This document shows, piece by piece, positions 23,478 to 36,283 of a stretch of DNA of 64,000 bases (positions are counted from its first letter, which is position 1; each line of letters opens with the position of its first letter). Origin of the DNA: Yamagishiella unicocca. Its lineage: Eukaryota > Chlorophyta > Chlorophyceae > Chlamydomonadales > Volvocaceae. The stretch spans positions 1,178,001-1,242,000 of the forward strand of contig BDSL01000006.1 in assembly GCA_003116995.1 (NCBI GenBank), given 5' to 3'. Position numbers and translations under genes: made by a program. The notes beneath the pieces are model-generated. The model had not been told where the DNA came from. It saw nothing but the letters and a program-made list of their open reading frames with translations, and ran no database searches.

Positions 23478-24535
23478 TCGTGGCGCTGCGCACCCCTTTC
23501 GATCCGGGGGGATGGCATGATGCACAGCTGGCGACACATAACCCAGCAATACACATGCACCCGGGCCAGAGGCATGCAGAATTTTCGACTTGCGGGAGTG
23601 GTCAGTAAGGCAGCTGTAGTTCCAATCCACATCAGCTGGCTGGGGCTTGGACGGGCTGATCGAGGCTATGAGTTAGGGGAACAAGTCCGCTGAAGCTGCA
23701 GGGCGTGGTGGGGAGGAATGGCCTGCTGCCCACTTCAGCACCATGCGGGGCTTGGTGCTTGATGAACAGTGGACAGCCATTCAGCCTGCCAGCAGCCATC
23801 GCAAAACTCGGAGACGGCAACAGCCTGCCTTTGGGCTGCCTCATGGATATCCATTGGAAATGTTGGACGATTGGAAGCCTGTATACGAGTTCCACACGTG
23901 TTCAGGATGTGTACATTGACTCCAGCACGAACTTGCATCTCTTAAGCGGGGCCATGCATGACAGTCGATGATCATTTTGTGCTGTTGTGTGACGATAAAT
24001 CATGGCCCCCTGTTTGGATTATCCAGCATGTACACGCGAGCATTAAAACTTGCTGCATACATGAACAGCTCGCAAGGTCATCCTATGGTCCCACAAAAGC
24101 TACCGATTCTGAGGCGAGGAACGCACACCAGGAGCAATTGTTGCATTCCCGTGCTTGACATTGCCTCCGACCCATGGTCCAACTGTCCCTAAGGGTCCAC
24201 AACTGGGAACACCTGCTGGCTTAACACATTGACGTTGATTGCTTTCATGCATTAAGCGAAGTTAATCTCCTAGGTGATCAAGGGCTAAGGGTCCCCTCAC
24301 CCTGATCACCCTCTACTAAGTCAATTTGCATGAAGGCCTGCAACGATAGGATATATTCAATTGCTTGTGCAGCTATCTGGGTTCGCCTAGGTCGCGCAGT
24401 AGCGTTACTTTGACGACCTACATCTTCTCACATCTCGGTTCAGCAATCGTGACCACACATCGTATTGTCTTGCCCGAATACAAGTACCCTCACCAATAAA
24501 AGATTGATACAGATAGTTACTGATAGGAAGTCAAG
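23478..24535. other. intergenic region, RPS28 to the ENH1-like gene
   Basis: Holds the RPS28 cleavage site and the promoter of the PDZ-rubredoxin gene. No supported gene, RNA or repeat was seen. Confidence 0.5.
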
Positions 24536-26689
24536 ATGGCACTCATGCAGAGGCAAGCTGTTCGGGGGACCAGCTTTGGCCCCGCCAAGACCGCGCGTCC
24601 AGTTCTACGCGTAGCGCGGAGCCGTGCACCAGCTGTTTCAGTTCGTGCTGATGGCCAGCAAGTCCAGGTGATTGATATTGTCCGAATCTGGCTGTCCTTA
24701 TCCTTGCCGACCGCATGCCTGCCGCGTCTGAACCCTTAAGCTGAAAGCAAACAATCGGTCTCTATTTCCCCCTCCAATAGGTCGAGCTTGACAAGCCTCT
24801 TGGGTTGCAGCTGGATCAGTCCAGCGCACCGGGCGGCGGCCTGGTCGTCAAGGTAATTCCGATGCCTGTTTGCCGATTTGCCGGACCAGGCACATGTTGC
24901 CCGAAACCGTGTCCATAACATACACCTGCTTTAATGTGCAGTCGTCCCGCGGCAACGCGGCCAAGGCCGGCATCAAGGCGGGTGACACCATTATCTACAC
25001 GTCGAGCTTCTTCGGCGATGAGCTTTGGCCCGCTGATAAGCTGAGCTTCACCAACAACGCCGTCACTAACTGCCCTTCCCCCGTGACCTTCATCTACGTA
25101 AGCTGATCAATGACTGGATGCGGGTGGGGGGATACTTTCGGGGGTGAAACACCGCCGGGAACCTTTGGGGGAGGAAGGAGGATGCGATCTGGGATCGCTC
25201 TTAATTGTGTGGTGGGCAATATTGCGAGACGAGTGGTGAAGGGGTTTCATGCTGAGGCGCTGTGTGCAAGTCCTGCTGCGAAGCTGGCAGGAAAGCATCC
25301 ATAGCTCCCCATGGCGAAGATGTTGGCAAAGAATTTGGCGACGATGTTGGCGAGTCGAAGCCCCGGGGCCACGTGCCCGCTAACTGCCTATTCCGCCGAC
25401 CGGTCAGGTAGCCTAACCCGCACCACGTGTGTGTAGGTGCCCGGTGAGAACACCAAGGTCAACGTCAAGCGCCTGCCCAAGCGGCCGGCTCCCGCACGCT
25501 TCGGCCGCAAGCTGACTGACTCGGAGCGGGCGCTGGCCACGCACATCTGCGTGGACTGTGGCTACATTTACTGCGACTCGTGAGTGCGCTTGGAGTGGTG
25601 TCAGGGCCTTGGATTGGACTGCTGCAGGAGCTAACTGTGCCTGTTGCCCCTCGCGACGTGTACCGGGCGCGGCTTGCAGGACGCCGTTCGACGAGACTGC
25701 CCCGAACTACCGGTGCCCCCAGTGCAACGCGCCCAAGCGCCGGTTCGTTGACTACGACGCCACGTCTGGCAAGGTGCGTGTGGACCATGCATGCCCTGAG
25801 GTGCACTGTTGCGGTGTGGCACCTTCGCTGTAATAATCACGTCCACAGGTGCTGGTGTTTAGCAGGAAGGGTAATGAAAGCAATAACACGGGTCGGGGAT
25901 TAGCTGTGGGATGGAAACGAGGGTTTGGGTGCACATCGGTCTGGGTACTGGGAGGAGACCTGCGGCCAGCAGCATTCAAGTCAAAAGCGCCCGATGGGTT
26001 GGGCATACATAGCGGGGGTGCCTAGGGGGTAGGCTTCGAGGCAGAGATTGGATGATGACGAGGCCAATGTGGCGTGGTTCGCCGCAGCTAAGCCGGGTGG
26101 TGGAATGACCGATCAGGAGAATGTGGCTCATCACGTCGAGCGTGATGTATCGTCCGCACCTGAAGGCTTGGTGGGCCAGGGCCACTGGTCCGGGATCGGT
26201 TTAGATACCAGACACTGTTAACTCTGAGATTAGAACCAATGAATGCCCGACGATGGCCCATTGGCATCTGCCATACACATATTGCCATACACACTGAACT
26301 GAACTGAAATTAAAGTTTTGGAGGAAGCGGCGGAGGAAGTAACATGTGGCTGGGCAGTGTCAACAGCACGCATTTAAATAGTAGCGCCACAGGCGTAGAG
26401 AGCGCCTGCTTTTGCTTGACACGACGCGGGTCACCGCTGTCTGAACGGTCCGGAGAGTGAATGCAAACTTGAGAAGACCCACGCCGGGATAGTGTCGGTT
26501 AGGAGAAACTGCGTGCCATTTTCGACACCCCACGCCCCAAACGACCTATCCTGAAGCGCACCCTTTCCCTGCCTGCACATGTTATCGCAGAGCTCGGGCG
26601 TGGCCGAGGGCACTGTTGGCACCATCGCCACCGTCATCGGCGGCCTTCTGGGCATTGGCGTCCTGTTCTACCTGGGCACCAACATTTAA
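24536..26689 (+). CDS. ENH1: PDZ-rubredoxin thylakoid protein (ENH1-like)
   Basis: Exons 24536-24667, 24781-24852, 24942-25097, 25437-25579, 25680-25773 and 26591-26689 give 231 residues. Residues 1-40 are Arg/Ala/Ser-rich, as in a chloroplast transit peptide. Residues about 45-130 form a PDZ-like domain with PLGLQL and a [10 protein letters not shown] motif. Residues about 155-190 carry the rubredoxin site CVDCGYIY...CPQC, two Cys-x2-Cys pairs for one iron. The last exon encodes a single hydrophobic helix ending LFYLGTNI. This order matches plant ENH1, a thylakoid membrane rubredoxin linked to redox stress. A separate chlorophyte rubredoxin, RBD1, acts in photosystem II assembly and lacks the PDZ domain. 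The last intron is 817 bases, long for this locus, and isolates the membrane anchor. Domain calls are strong; the orthology symbol is inferred. Confidence 0.88.
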
Positions 26690-27864
26690 GCCTGCCAATG
26701 CAGCCTATATGGCGCAACAGCCAACTGGTCTCAGCAACCGGAGCTTTGCTTAGAATGTCACGCCTGCGTGTATGTATTTGAGGCTTGCGGGTGCTCAGTT
26801 CCAAGGCCTACAAGCGTCGCTGAAAAGAGCGCGCGCTCGATACCTCGCTAGCATAGCAGTGGGCGTCCCTACCAGGTCTAGTGGTGGTGGTGGTACGCAG
26901 GTCGGGTTTTTGGTATTAGGATGTCGTCAGGTGCGCCGACTGGTGTTTGCTCTCGAGTGGATTTTTGTACCTGACCAGCTCCTCGGGTTGCCGGGCAAAG
27001 GGCCTCATATGTTACTTTCTGTGATTCATGTGGTTGTAAGGAAGCTGTGAGTATTCGGAAAGCTATTCCTCCTGTAATTTTGACGAAACAAGGATACTGG
27101 TCTCTCGCGTCTTGTTTTTTTGCAGGGCAACCGTTGGGCAGCAGGTGGTTGTTGGGCAGCAGCAGCATTCATGTGTTCAGGCGTGTCCGTGCAATTCCGC
27201 GAACCCATGTCTAGTTGAGATGCTTCCAGCATTTGCGAATCAAGGTTAAGGGCCTGTGAACGGAGGACCTTACCAGTTCCAACCCGCAGTATCCGCTGGG
27301 AGTCATCAACGACCGGTACAAGGGTCACAGCAGATCGTGTACGCAATGTATCACATTGGCCGAAAGAGCAGAAAGATCTCGTGTGTCAGACCATATGCAC
27401 AGCGCGTGATTCATGGGGTTATCCTCCACCGTCCTCCCGGAGGGGTGCGCTCTCTCCAGTATATATGCAAGCCTTCCTTCCTGATTCTCTCCTCCCTGGA
27501 ATTCTGCACAGAGACATGAAAATATGAATGTAACTGCAACCATTTCTGGTATTGCCGTCGGGACCTCAGTACCTCAAGCCTATAGTCTGTACGGCCATCC
27601 CAGCCAAAACACAAAGCGAGTCGTCTTCGCGCAAGCTACTCGGCGGCAGACATAATCAGCGAGATACGAAGTAAGAAGATACTGCGCTCATTTTGGCTCG
27701 CATGGACGTTTGATATCGTACACGGCCAACTAATGCGTTCAGTTTTTCGGAGCGCACGCGTAACGTTTACCAATAGAGCTGATTCCATACAAGGCTGTCT
27801 ATATTAGCTGGATTATAACTAACTCAGGGACATCCCAACTGCTGCTGCATCGGCGGCTTCGCTC
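26690..27864. other. intergenic region, ENH1-like gene to SET gene
   Basis: Contains possible TGTAAG and TGTAAT poly(A) signals at about 27035 and 27072 for the upstream gene, then promoter sequence. No supported gene. Confidence 0.5.
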
Positions 27865-30800
27865 ATGAACAGACTCCTGGGGCCTCCCTGTTTGGCCGGC
27901 CCACGATCTATAAGCACAGTATGTACCGCTGTCGGAGCTCGTGCTGACGGCGGCCGTCGCAACAGCGGCGAGCCCGCGGGTGGCAGTAGCCGTGACGCCG
28001 CCTCTGCGCGGCCGGGCGGCCGCGGCGGGCGGAGCAGCAACCGCGGTGGCCGTGGCGGTCGCGGTGGCTTTGACAGTCCCCGGGGCGGCCGTGGTGGCAG
28101 TGGCCGCGGCTACGACCGCGGCAGTTCGTACGGAAGGCCCATACGAGGCCGCGGAGGGGCGCAGGGTTGGAGCGAGCGCAGGTACGGGCGCAGCAATGAC
28201 GACGATGGCTCGGACGATGACGACTGGGATGGCGGCGGCGTGGACGATGGCATTGTTGTGATCGGGCGCGCCGACCCCAAGTCGCTTGCCGCCGCCCAGG
28301 TGGGTCGTAACCTCCTCAGGTCGCTTCCGCGAAGTGCTGCGGGCTGCGGCCGGGAACTAGCGGAACCTGGACACTTACTTCACCCATAAGAAAGCTGTCA
28401 CGGCGAACAGACGAAACGTGCCGTCGAGCACGGACCCTCCTCGACAGCGCGCAGCCTATAGACTGCCACAGCCCAATTGCGGTGGTCGCAACGTGCTTTT
28501 ACGGGCGACCTGTTCCTGCAGGCATTGGCGAAGGCAGCGCCTGCCGGGTCGCTAGGCTCGGCGTCGGTTGGGTCCAGTCCGCCGACCGTTGCCGCGACGG
28601 ATCCGATGGATGGATCCCGGTTCTGGATCGAGGCGAGTGGAATGGCCGACCTGGGCGAGGACGAGGACGAGGAAGGCGAAGGAGAGGAGGATGAGGACGA
28701 GGACGAGGACGGGCTCGATGGAGAGGATGAGGATGCACCGCAGGTGCGCAGTCCGCGGTGCAAAGGGACGGGGGGCAGGCAGACGGCGGAGTGGGCTTGG
28801 GGGTTCTCGTCGCTGCAGATGGCAGCGTTGGCAAACATGGTAGGTGATACAGCTGAGCTCCGTCCCCCCTCCAGCCAACACGGCGTCTCCTCCCCCCGCC
28901 ATGCCCCCGCACCAAACGCGAAGACCCCTGAGGAGCTCCTGGAGAACATGCGGCTGCTGGGCTTCACGCTCCAAGCCGACGATCCGCCCGCGGACGCTGC
29001 CGCGGGGCCGCCCGGAACCGACGACGCGGATTCGGATGTAACCCAGGGCGCGGCCTCAGGCGCGGTTTCGGACGCTGCGGCCGCAGCACCCGGGAGCCGC
29101 CGGGCTTCCTCCGCGGGCGCCGACCTGGCCCTTCGCGACCTGCGGGACACCTTCATCGCAACCATGAAGGGCCCTGGGCTGCCGCCGTGGTTCCTGGGGC
29201 CCGTGGAGGTCGCAGCGCCCCCAGGCGGCAAGGGAAAAAGCGGCGGCGGCGGCGGCGCAGCCGCCGCTGCCGGCCGCGGTACGTTCCTTCGCACCACTCG
29301 GGCGGTTCTTCCCGGGGAGCTGTTGGCTGTGTCGCTGCCGCTGGCCGCCTGCTACTGCCGTCGCGGCACCACGCCGGAGAATGAGGACCTGGCGGACCTC
29401 ATGCTGTCCAGTGCGCCGGCAGCAGCAGCCCCGAGGGGGCCAGCGGGGCGGCCGGCTCAGGCCGGGCGCAGCGGCAGGCCGGGGGCGGGGCCGGCAGCCG
29501 GAGCTGGCAGCGGCGCGAATTCCCAACGAGCCGCGGAGAACAGCTTCGCCGGGCTGACGGACCTGCAACAGAGCTTGTTGGGTCTCCTGTGGCGGGGACA
29601 TGCGGCACAGCAGGAGGGCGCGGCGGCGGGGAGCGCTGCGTCTACATCATCGGTAGACGGTGGCACCAGCGGGGGCCCGGTGAAGCGCGCTTTCCTGGAG
29701 ATGGTGGCGAGGTCGGCGGCGGACGGATCCGCGCCGCGCTCGCCGCCGCTGGTTGCGGCGTCGGAGCTGTACCGGCTTGTGAACCTGAACTGCATGGGCG
29801 AGGACTTCCAGGCGCGGGACATGGGGCAGGGCGGGGACCGGAGCAGGGGCTGGGAAGGGAGCTGAAGCCTACGTCTCTTCCATCTGCGTCTTCCGCCGAT
29901 GCGCGCGAGCAACTGACAGCGGACAGCTCAACATGGGTCCCACTTTGAGCTACGTCGCCCGAGGTCGCATCGTCCTTATCGTCCTGCATCTTCCCGTGCC
30001 GGCCGCGCACTCGACCAACCGCCGAGCCGTTCCCCTCCGCTGCCGCCTGCCGTACAGGACCTCGCGCTGTGCGAGCTGCGCGGTGAGGCCCCCCTCGGCC
30101 ATATCGCGCTGTGGCCCGAGGCCGCCTTCACCAGCCACTCCTGCGCACCCAACGCCACCGCCTACGCTGTGGGCGACCGGCTGGTGATGCGGGCAGCGGC
30201 AGAGATACCCCAGGGTGAGGCCCCGGGGGGGTGATTGGTGATTACTGGGTGGAGGCAACCAGGACCGAGTGTGCGGACAGACAGCTGGTGTGCGGGCGCA
30301 AGCTGCAAGGCGCTGGGGTTGCGGGTGCGAGCATCTGAGGACGGCACGGCTTCTGGGTTAGGTGGGAGGGTGGCATGCGGTCGGGCTGGCTGGGAGAGAA
30401 TCAACGCAGACGGCCGTCACTAAGCCCTTGCGTTACGTCGGCACATGCGCTGATACGTGTGCCAGGCGGCGGGGTGAGCCTCAACTGGCTGGGCTCCCTG
30501 CTGACGGCGCCCCTGGAGATGCGGCATCAAGAGCTGCGCCAACAGTACGGCTTCACGTGCGGCTGCGTCAGGTGTACGGCAGAAGCCAGGTGCGGCGGCG
30601 CTCCCCGCTCCCAGGGTCTCGTTGGCTCAGGAGGGGTTTGCATGCGGTGTGCCATCCGCACCAATATAGCAGCCAACGGTGAAACACGCAGTGACTAAAT
30701 ATACCCGCACGCGGGCTGAAGGAAGTCTGGAGGTCCACCCGCCGTCCATCGCTGCATGCAGCGGGAAAGCCAAAAGAAATCTCCACTCGCCCCTCGCCTC

Positions 30801-31981
30801 CCACCGCGAGCCCACGCACCCTTCAGGTATTCGGACAGCCCCCTGTCGGCGCTGCTGGCGTCCACGTACGCCGCCTGCCAGCAGCTGTCACCGCGGCTTG
30901 ATGAGGCCATTGCTGTTGGGGACATGGCGGCGGTGGAGGCGGCGCGGGAGCGGCTGCTGGCCATGCAGGCGGAGGTGGAGGCGGCGCTGCGGACTGCCAG
31001 CCCCAAGGTGAACGCCAAGGTCCGGAGGTGGCTGCAGGTGAGTCGATCAAGGAGGACCTGGAGGTGGTGGTTGCGGCGGCCGCGTCAGCCTGCTGCCCGA
31101 TGCCTGATGGGTTGTCCGTCACCTTTTCAGCGGCATTCTGCCGGTAGCACTGTGCGATAGTGGGGATCGCGTGAGCTTCGCGACTGCGACGCAAAGGGTC
31201 ACGGAGCGCATCGACCGCAAGCGGCTGGCGTTCTCCCCAAACCCCTGCCCATCCGGCCCCCTCAGGCTTGCGTGTACGACATGTACGACCTGATCAGCCT
31301 CTGTGCGGACGAGCTGACGGCTGCTGCCGCGCTGGCTTCACTGGTGGTGAGTGGACGCGGAGGGGAGAGGTGTGGGGTTTGGGGACGCGGGGAGAGGTAC
31401 GGCGAAAGCGCTACGCATTGGCGATCAAAACCCTATCGACTACCGAGCGGCGTGCACTGGTGGACAGCACGGCAACCGCCGTAAATAGCCGAATGGAAGG
31501 AAACCACCCTAACCCACAAACTACCTTACAAGGTAGCAGTGAGGGTGCAGGTTGAGGGCGATGTCAGCGGGCCGGAGGAGTGGCGCGTGGTTGCAAGTTC
31601 GCGACGCAGCGCCACACAACACCCGCGCGCTCTCGTCTCTCGCAGGCGGCTCTCGGAGACCGTAAGGACGGCGTGAGCCGGGCCCCGGCCAGAGGCGGCA
31701 AAGCGGCGGCCGCAGTTGTTGACACGGAGTCCCTGGCACAGTGCTGCCGTATCGTTGAGGGCGTCACACCGGGCAGCGACGGCCACGTGTACCTGGCCGC
31801 GGAGCTGGTGATGCGCTCCCTGGAGCGGTTCGGGCCACAGCACGAGGAGTACCGCCAGGTCCGGGCGGGGCTCGTGCGGGCGTACGGCGCCCGGTACGGC
31901 AATGTGGGGCCGGCGGTGATGGAGCAGCTGGTGGCGGCGCGATTGGCGGCGGAGGCCAAGGCAGATGTGGAGGAAGCCTGA
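27865..31981 (+). CDS. SET-domain lysine methyltransferase with RGG N terminus
   Basis: The exons I support are 27865-28299, 28522-28743, possibly 28819-28839, 28924-29811, 30058-30214, 30466-30589, 30827-31037, 31266-31346 and 31646-31981, giving roughly 820-880 residues. The N terminus is Gly/Arg-rich (RGG and RGGRGG repeats, residues 45-95), then an Asp run, then a Glu/Asp-rich block. The split SET domain starts at GRGTFLRTTRAVLPGE. It continues with CMGEDFQ|DLALCELRG across an intron, the cofactor/catalytic SHSCAPN motif (NHSCxPN type), and a post-SET CGCVRC. The C terminus is a helical, Ala-rich region. This is SMYD/plant ASHR-like. The substrate, histone or otherwise, is unknown. The intron after 29811 has a GC donor. 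Joining the RGG exon to the SET body rests on phase only, so a separate start near 28477 is possible. Confidence 0.8.
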
Positions 31982-34177
31982 GTGGTTGCACGTGTCGGCT
32001 TGTTTACATGTTTTCGGCAAGCCTTCGGATGACTTCTAATGCGCCCCGGGTTGCACACTATGCGACGCCCTGCGATGTGATGGCGGTTTGGGGTTCCCGA
32101 TATGTGAACCGCAAGCGTTTGGGTGCCGTCCCGAAGAGCCCGCCCTCTCGCCTATCTGGTTTGGTGGGTAAGGCGCAGCCCACTGGGGTACTGCGAACTG
32201 AGGGGTCCGCAGTAGCTGTGTTAATTTACCGCTAAGAAACGAGACTACGCGAGACTCCACCCAAGATCAACAAAGACAACCTGTTAGATAAGCTTGTGGA
32301 GACGAAGGAACAGAGGAACGAGCCGGCTCCCCGCGCAGTCGGTTGCGGGAAGTTGACAACTTGAATGTGTGAGCTGGGCGTGGGTGCAAGCGACGTGGCG
32401 CTGGTTTTCGGCTGGCTGCGATAACGATACCTGCAGAGGCTGCCAGATCGCGAATGGTACCCCCGGCAACGGTGCGGTAATACCAAATGGTACCCCCGCA
32501 AATGGTTGTTGTAATCGTTACAGTGGGCTCCAGACCTGAAAAGGTATCACGCTGACAGCTGAAAGTTTTGCCCGAGAGCGTCAGATAGAGCATGAGTAAT
32601 ATCGTACGCTGCTGCCGGCATTCGGTGGCTGGGCAGGCGCTGGTAGTCTCAGTGCTGGGTGTTGTCGTGCCATATCTTGCTGGACGGGGCCTACGCTTTC
32701 CAGCCGCAAGAACAGGATGAGCAGCACGAAGCGTCAACAAGACGTACCAGGTGACGTACCGGGCGGGTGCGACGGCTAGGAGGTAGGCACCGCCTGGTAC
32801 CGCCTGGCGATATAAATTTCCTACCTTCCGCAAGAACAGGAGGTAATTGGACGCTTTCTGTTGGCTAACCAGGAAGAACGGCCGCGTCAGATCCGGCAAA
32901 TGGTAAGTTAGATGATGCTTGCGCGTCGTGTCACGCGTGCGGCAAGAGCATGCCGCTTGAGATTCGGGGAGAGGTTGCTTGCTTGCAGAGAGCAAACGCT
33001 TGCTGGGACAGGCTGTGCCCGAACAAGGTAGACGCTTAGATGAAGCGTACGGTACTACTGTAAGTAGTAACTTGACCTGGAGGTGCTAATTAATCCTTTG
33101 TGTGGACAGTATGCTGTTATGCTTCAGTTACGAATAGCACAAAGATCGGCATATTCCGGACGCTGCGGACGTACGGAGGAGTCCAGTGGGCTGATACTGT
33201 GCGCGCAACGCGCAACGTAGATGGTATGAGAGTAACATGTCTAACCAATGGCGTTATTGAGCGTATGAAGTGGATGGATGATGGGTAATAGCCAGGAATT
33301 TCTGTCCATGGCTTGGCGGGCCCGACGAAAACGGAATTTGAGGCGTCGTATACCGTGTTTACCGAGTTTCTTGACAACTGAGCATTTGTTACCCAGTCAC
33401 GTTATTATTTTTGCAACCGCATAACCTTGATTACTGGCGAACCTTCTTCAGAGGCGTCCTGCGTCTTAAACTCTGCTGAATAACGCAGCGCCCATTGAAG
33501 TCGTCGCCGAGCCAGCTCAGCGCCCTAGCTGGAGGAGAGCTATCCGTATATGTGCCATATGTCAAGCCGATAATTGGCAAACCTCTCGTCACCATTCCTA
33601 ACATAGAACCTCAATTGTAAGCTTGGCAACAATTATACAAGAGGTAAGCCATGATATATTTAGGATAACTAGCTCATCTTGAGGAATACGTAAATGTTTA
33701 CATACGCTGCGTTGCAGGCTGGCAGCCAACAGCTTTTGGACGGGCGCAGCAGCTGACAGGCTTAACCCAACTTCTCTTAAAAAAAAGAGGGACTCGGTGA
33801 GGCCTATGAAGTACTAATTGTGGCCAGTATTGGCCAGCACGCGTGCTGTGGGAGTCGCGACATGTAACAAGGCCAGGGATGCAGCCGCTATGAAAAGTGC
33901 ATGGCAGGGAAACAAATATGCTTGACAATCTTATGAGGGTGAAATTGCACGTGCGTGTGGGCAGCTGCGGCGCAGTGGTGCTCGTCCGGCAAGAGATGCG
34001 CCCTTTCGGTAGATTCATCTTGAGCACGTGTTCATGAGCATCGTTTCGTATGTCTGCTATGTCACGATACCGGGGAATGCCAGGGAAGGTTGAGCGCTTT
34101 GTGGGACACCCCACGCCTTCCGGGTCGAACTCCACCTTGGCAGCAACATAAACTGTTTACCTGACGTGCAGGATTTC
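31982..34177. other. intergenic region, SET gene to kinase gene
   Basis: A TGTAAT at 32510 may end the SET transcript. Two near-direct AATGGTACCCCCG copies lie at 32453-32515. A 242-codon minus-strand frame (32267-32995) has no motif. Base composition drops in GC after 33 kb. No supported gene. Confidence 0.45.
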
Positions 34178-36283
34178 ATGTGTCCCCAGCCTAGGGACCT
34201 GTTTCTCGATTCGCTTGAATTACTGTTGCGTCCTACAAAGGTGGGTACCCTCCACGTGAAAACACATACCCGGCACGGCAAGCGTGATGGTCGAAAATGC
34301 ACGTATATTTCTGCAGCCTCCATGAACATATAAAGCTCGCGCAGCACTCATTTGCCGTCTCAGCATCACAGACCCACAACCCAGCGTGCTGAGAGTCCGC
34401 CGTTGGGAACGCAGGTGAGCCGCTACAACTCCTCCTCCTTGGATGTCGAGCTCGATGAACGCAGCGCAGCAGGGGAATACTGTTCCACCGATATCTCGTC
34501 AGTGGAAGAAATCAGCGAACCAACACCGAGCGGGCCCGTCCTTGAGGTGAGGTTGGGTCGGCTGGTCAGAATAAGGGAGCATCCAGGGAGCTCTGGCCAT
34601 CGCCTCAGGCAACATGCTGTGCTGCCCATTCATATACGTGATGTGGGTCAGCCGCCCTGGAAGGGTGGCATCGCGTGATGGGACTGTAAGCCAGCCAGAC
34701 AGTGATGTACCGTGTTGCTTGATTTGGGTCGGTCTCCTATGTCCGCACCTGCGTCCGAATCGGTCCCCTAGTACATGACAGGAGCAGCAGCTGCTTCCCG
34801 TTGCGGTGCGCCAAAGGAATGGGGCTTCTAAGCGTACTTCTGATGTGTGTTTTCCGTTGCTCTGTTTAATGTCCTGCGCGTACATCCCCCCGGGCACTGA
34901 AGTTTGACATCCCCGCCCGTTTGACATCCGAAACTGCCTGCGTCCAGTTCTTGTCCACACACGGTTTGGAGTGCTGCACGCCTGTACGCCTGCTAGGCAC
35001 CGGCGCCACATGCCGTGTGGACTTAGTGCAAGTGCCGCTGCCGGGCGGCTGGACCCGGGCGCCGCTAGCGGCCGCGAGGAAGACGATGCCGCGGAGCAAG
35101 GACCCCCATATGCGCGCCAAGGAGGACGCGCTGTTTGCGCAAGAGCTGGAGGGGCTGCGCACTGGGTTGGGCTGCCCGTTCGTTGTCCGGTTGCTGGGCA
35201 CCGCAATACATCCGGACAGGCAGGAGCTGCTGATGGAGCTGGCGGAGGGAAACACGCTGGAGCACGAGCTGGTGAGCCGAGTGTTGGGGCAGAAGAGTGC
35301 CGAGCGCGAGTGCCGCGAGCTGCGTTCAGACTCGCAGACGGGGTCCTGCATGGCCTGGAGGCCTGAATATGATGGGCATACACGATTTGGATTGCGGCCG
35401 CCAGGCCGGCGCGTACGGATACGTCCTTTAGGATTGACTGGTCGCGTCATGACTGCCGGTAATGCACTTGGGCAGCCGTCCACACGGTAAAACCCCAGGA
35501 GTCGAATCGGTGGTATCGGGCTGATCAATGGACTTACACTGACGACTTGCGCAGACCGTACAAACGTTGCTTAGTCCAACCCGTGATTGCCAACGTCATA
35601 GCTGACCGCGTATGTCACGGTTTCGTTCAATCCGTTTTCGTTCATACACACTTCGCCTCTGCGTTTCGTGTACCTAATCAGCTCCTGTCCCTTGCGCCGC
35701 TTTCGTCTGTTTTCCCCTTCAGAGCGCCGCGCTGGGAGCCGTTCGTGGTGAGCTGTCGCAGCCGTTGCTGCACCCAGCCCGCATCGCCCAGGTCGCTGCG
35801 TCGGTGCTGACGGCGCTGGCGGCCCTGCACAACCAAGGCCTGGCGCACCTAGACATTAAACCCGCAAACCTGCTGCTCACAGCGAAGGGCAGGCTCATGG
35901 TGGGAGACATGGGCTGCACGCAACGAGTGGCCGCAGACGGCCTGCTGCACGCGCCCGCCTCGGGCACGCCGCTTTACGCCGCCCCCGAGGCCAAGCGCAA
36001 AGGCGCCTTTGGGCTCAAGGCGGACATGTACTCAGTGGGCGTACTCTTGGCCGTGTGTGCCTCGTGGCACCGGCAGACCGGCCGCGTGTTGGCATTCCTG
36101 CGAGGGGAGGTGGCGCTTCCGGACCACGTGCCTGTGGCATTGCGGGATCTGGTGGCCCGGCTGGTCGTTGCCAACCCGGAGCAGCGGCTCAGCGCGGCGG
36201 AGGCGCTGGGGCACCCATTCCTAGCGGGTGTCGACGTGCACTTGCTGGCGCCGCAGCGGTACGACTGCCCCCTTCCGCGGTAG
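34178..36283 (+). CDS. atypical Ser/Thr protein kinase
   Basis: Exons 34178-34240 (tentative), 34364-34546, 34903-35271 and 35723-36283 give about 391 residues, all in phase 0. The kinase fold starts near residue 100 with a glycine loop GTGATCRV and an Ala-x-Lys equivalent (AARK). A hinge MELAEGNTL follows, then the catalytic loop HLDIKPANLL, a GDMG in place of DFG, and an AAPEA activation-segment end. The conserved Asp, Lys and Asn are present, so catalysis is likely. Arg of HRD is Leu, as in Wee1-like and other non-RD kinases, and Phe of DFG is Met. Residues 1-85 are polar and Ser/Glu-rich without domains. The first exon is chosen because it has an ATG and a phase-0 donor; earlier exons are possible. 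Subfamily and substrate are unknown. Confidence 0.8.

Noticed and set aside
26581..26689. Separate small membrane protein (photosystem-subunit-like) starting at the ATG at 26579
   Set aside because: The helix matches the C-terminal anchor of ENH1-type proteins, and the acceptor at 26590 joins the rubredoxin exon in phase 0.
28398..29297. 299-codon open frame on the minus strand
   Set aside because: It is the antisense of the SET-gene exons; low-complexity Ser/Pro/Ala composition follows from the GC-rich coding strand.
32267..32995. 242-codon minus-strand frame between the SET and kinase genes
   Set aside because: No family similarity, no codon pattern like the neighbours, no splice support; includes short direct repeats.
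34326..34333. TATAAAGC as kinase promoter
   Set aside because: The next exon has no in-frame ATG; an upstream exon with ATG at 34178 joins in phase, which would put this site in an intron. Not fully excluded.
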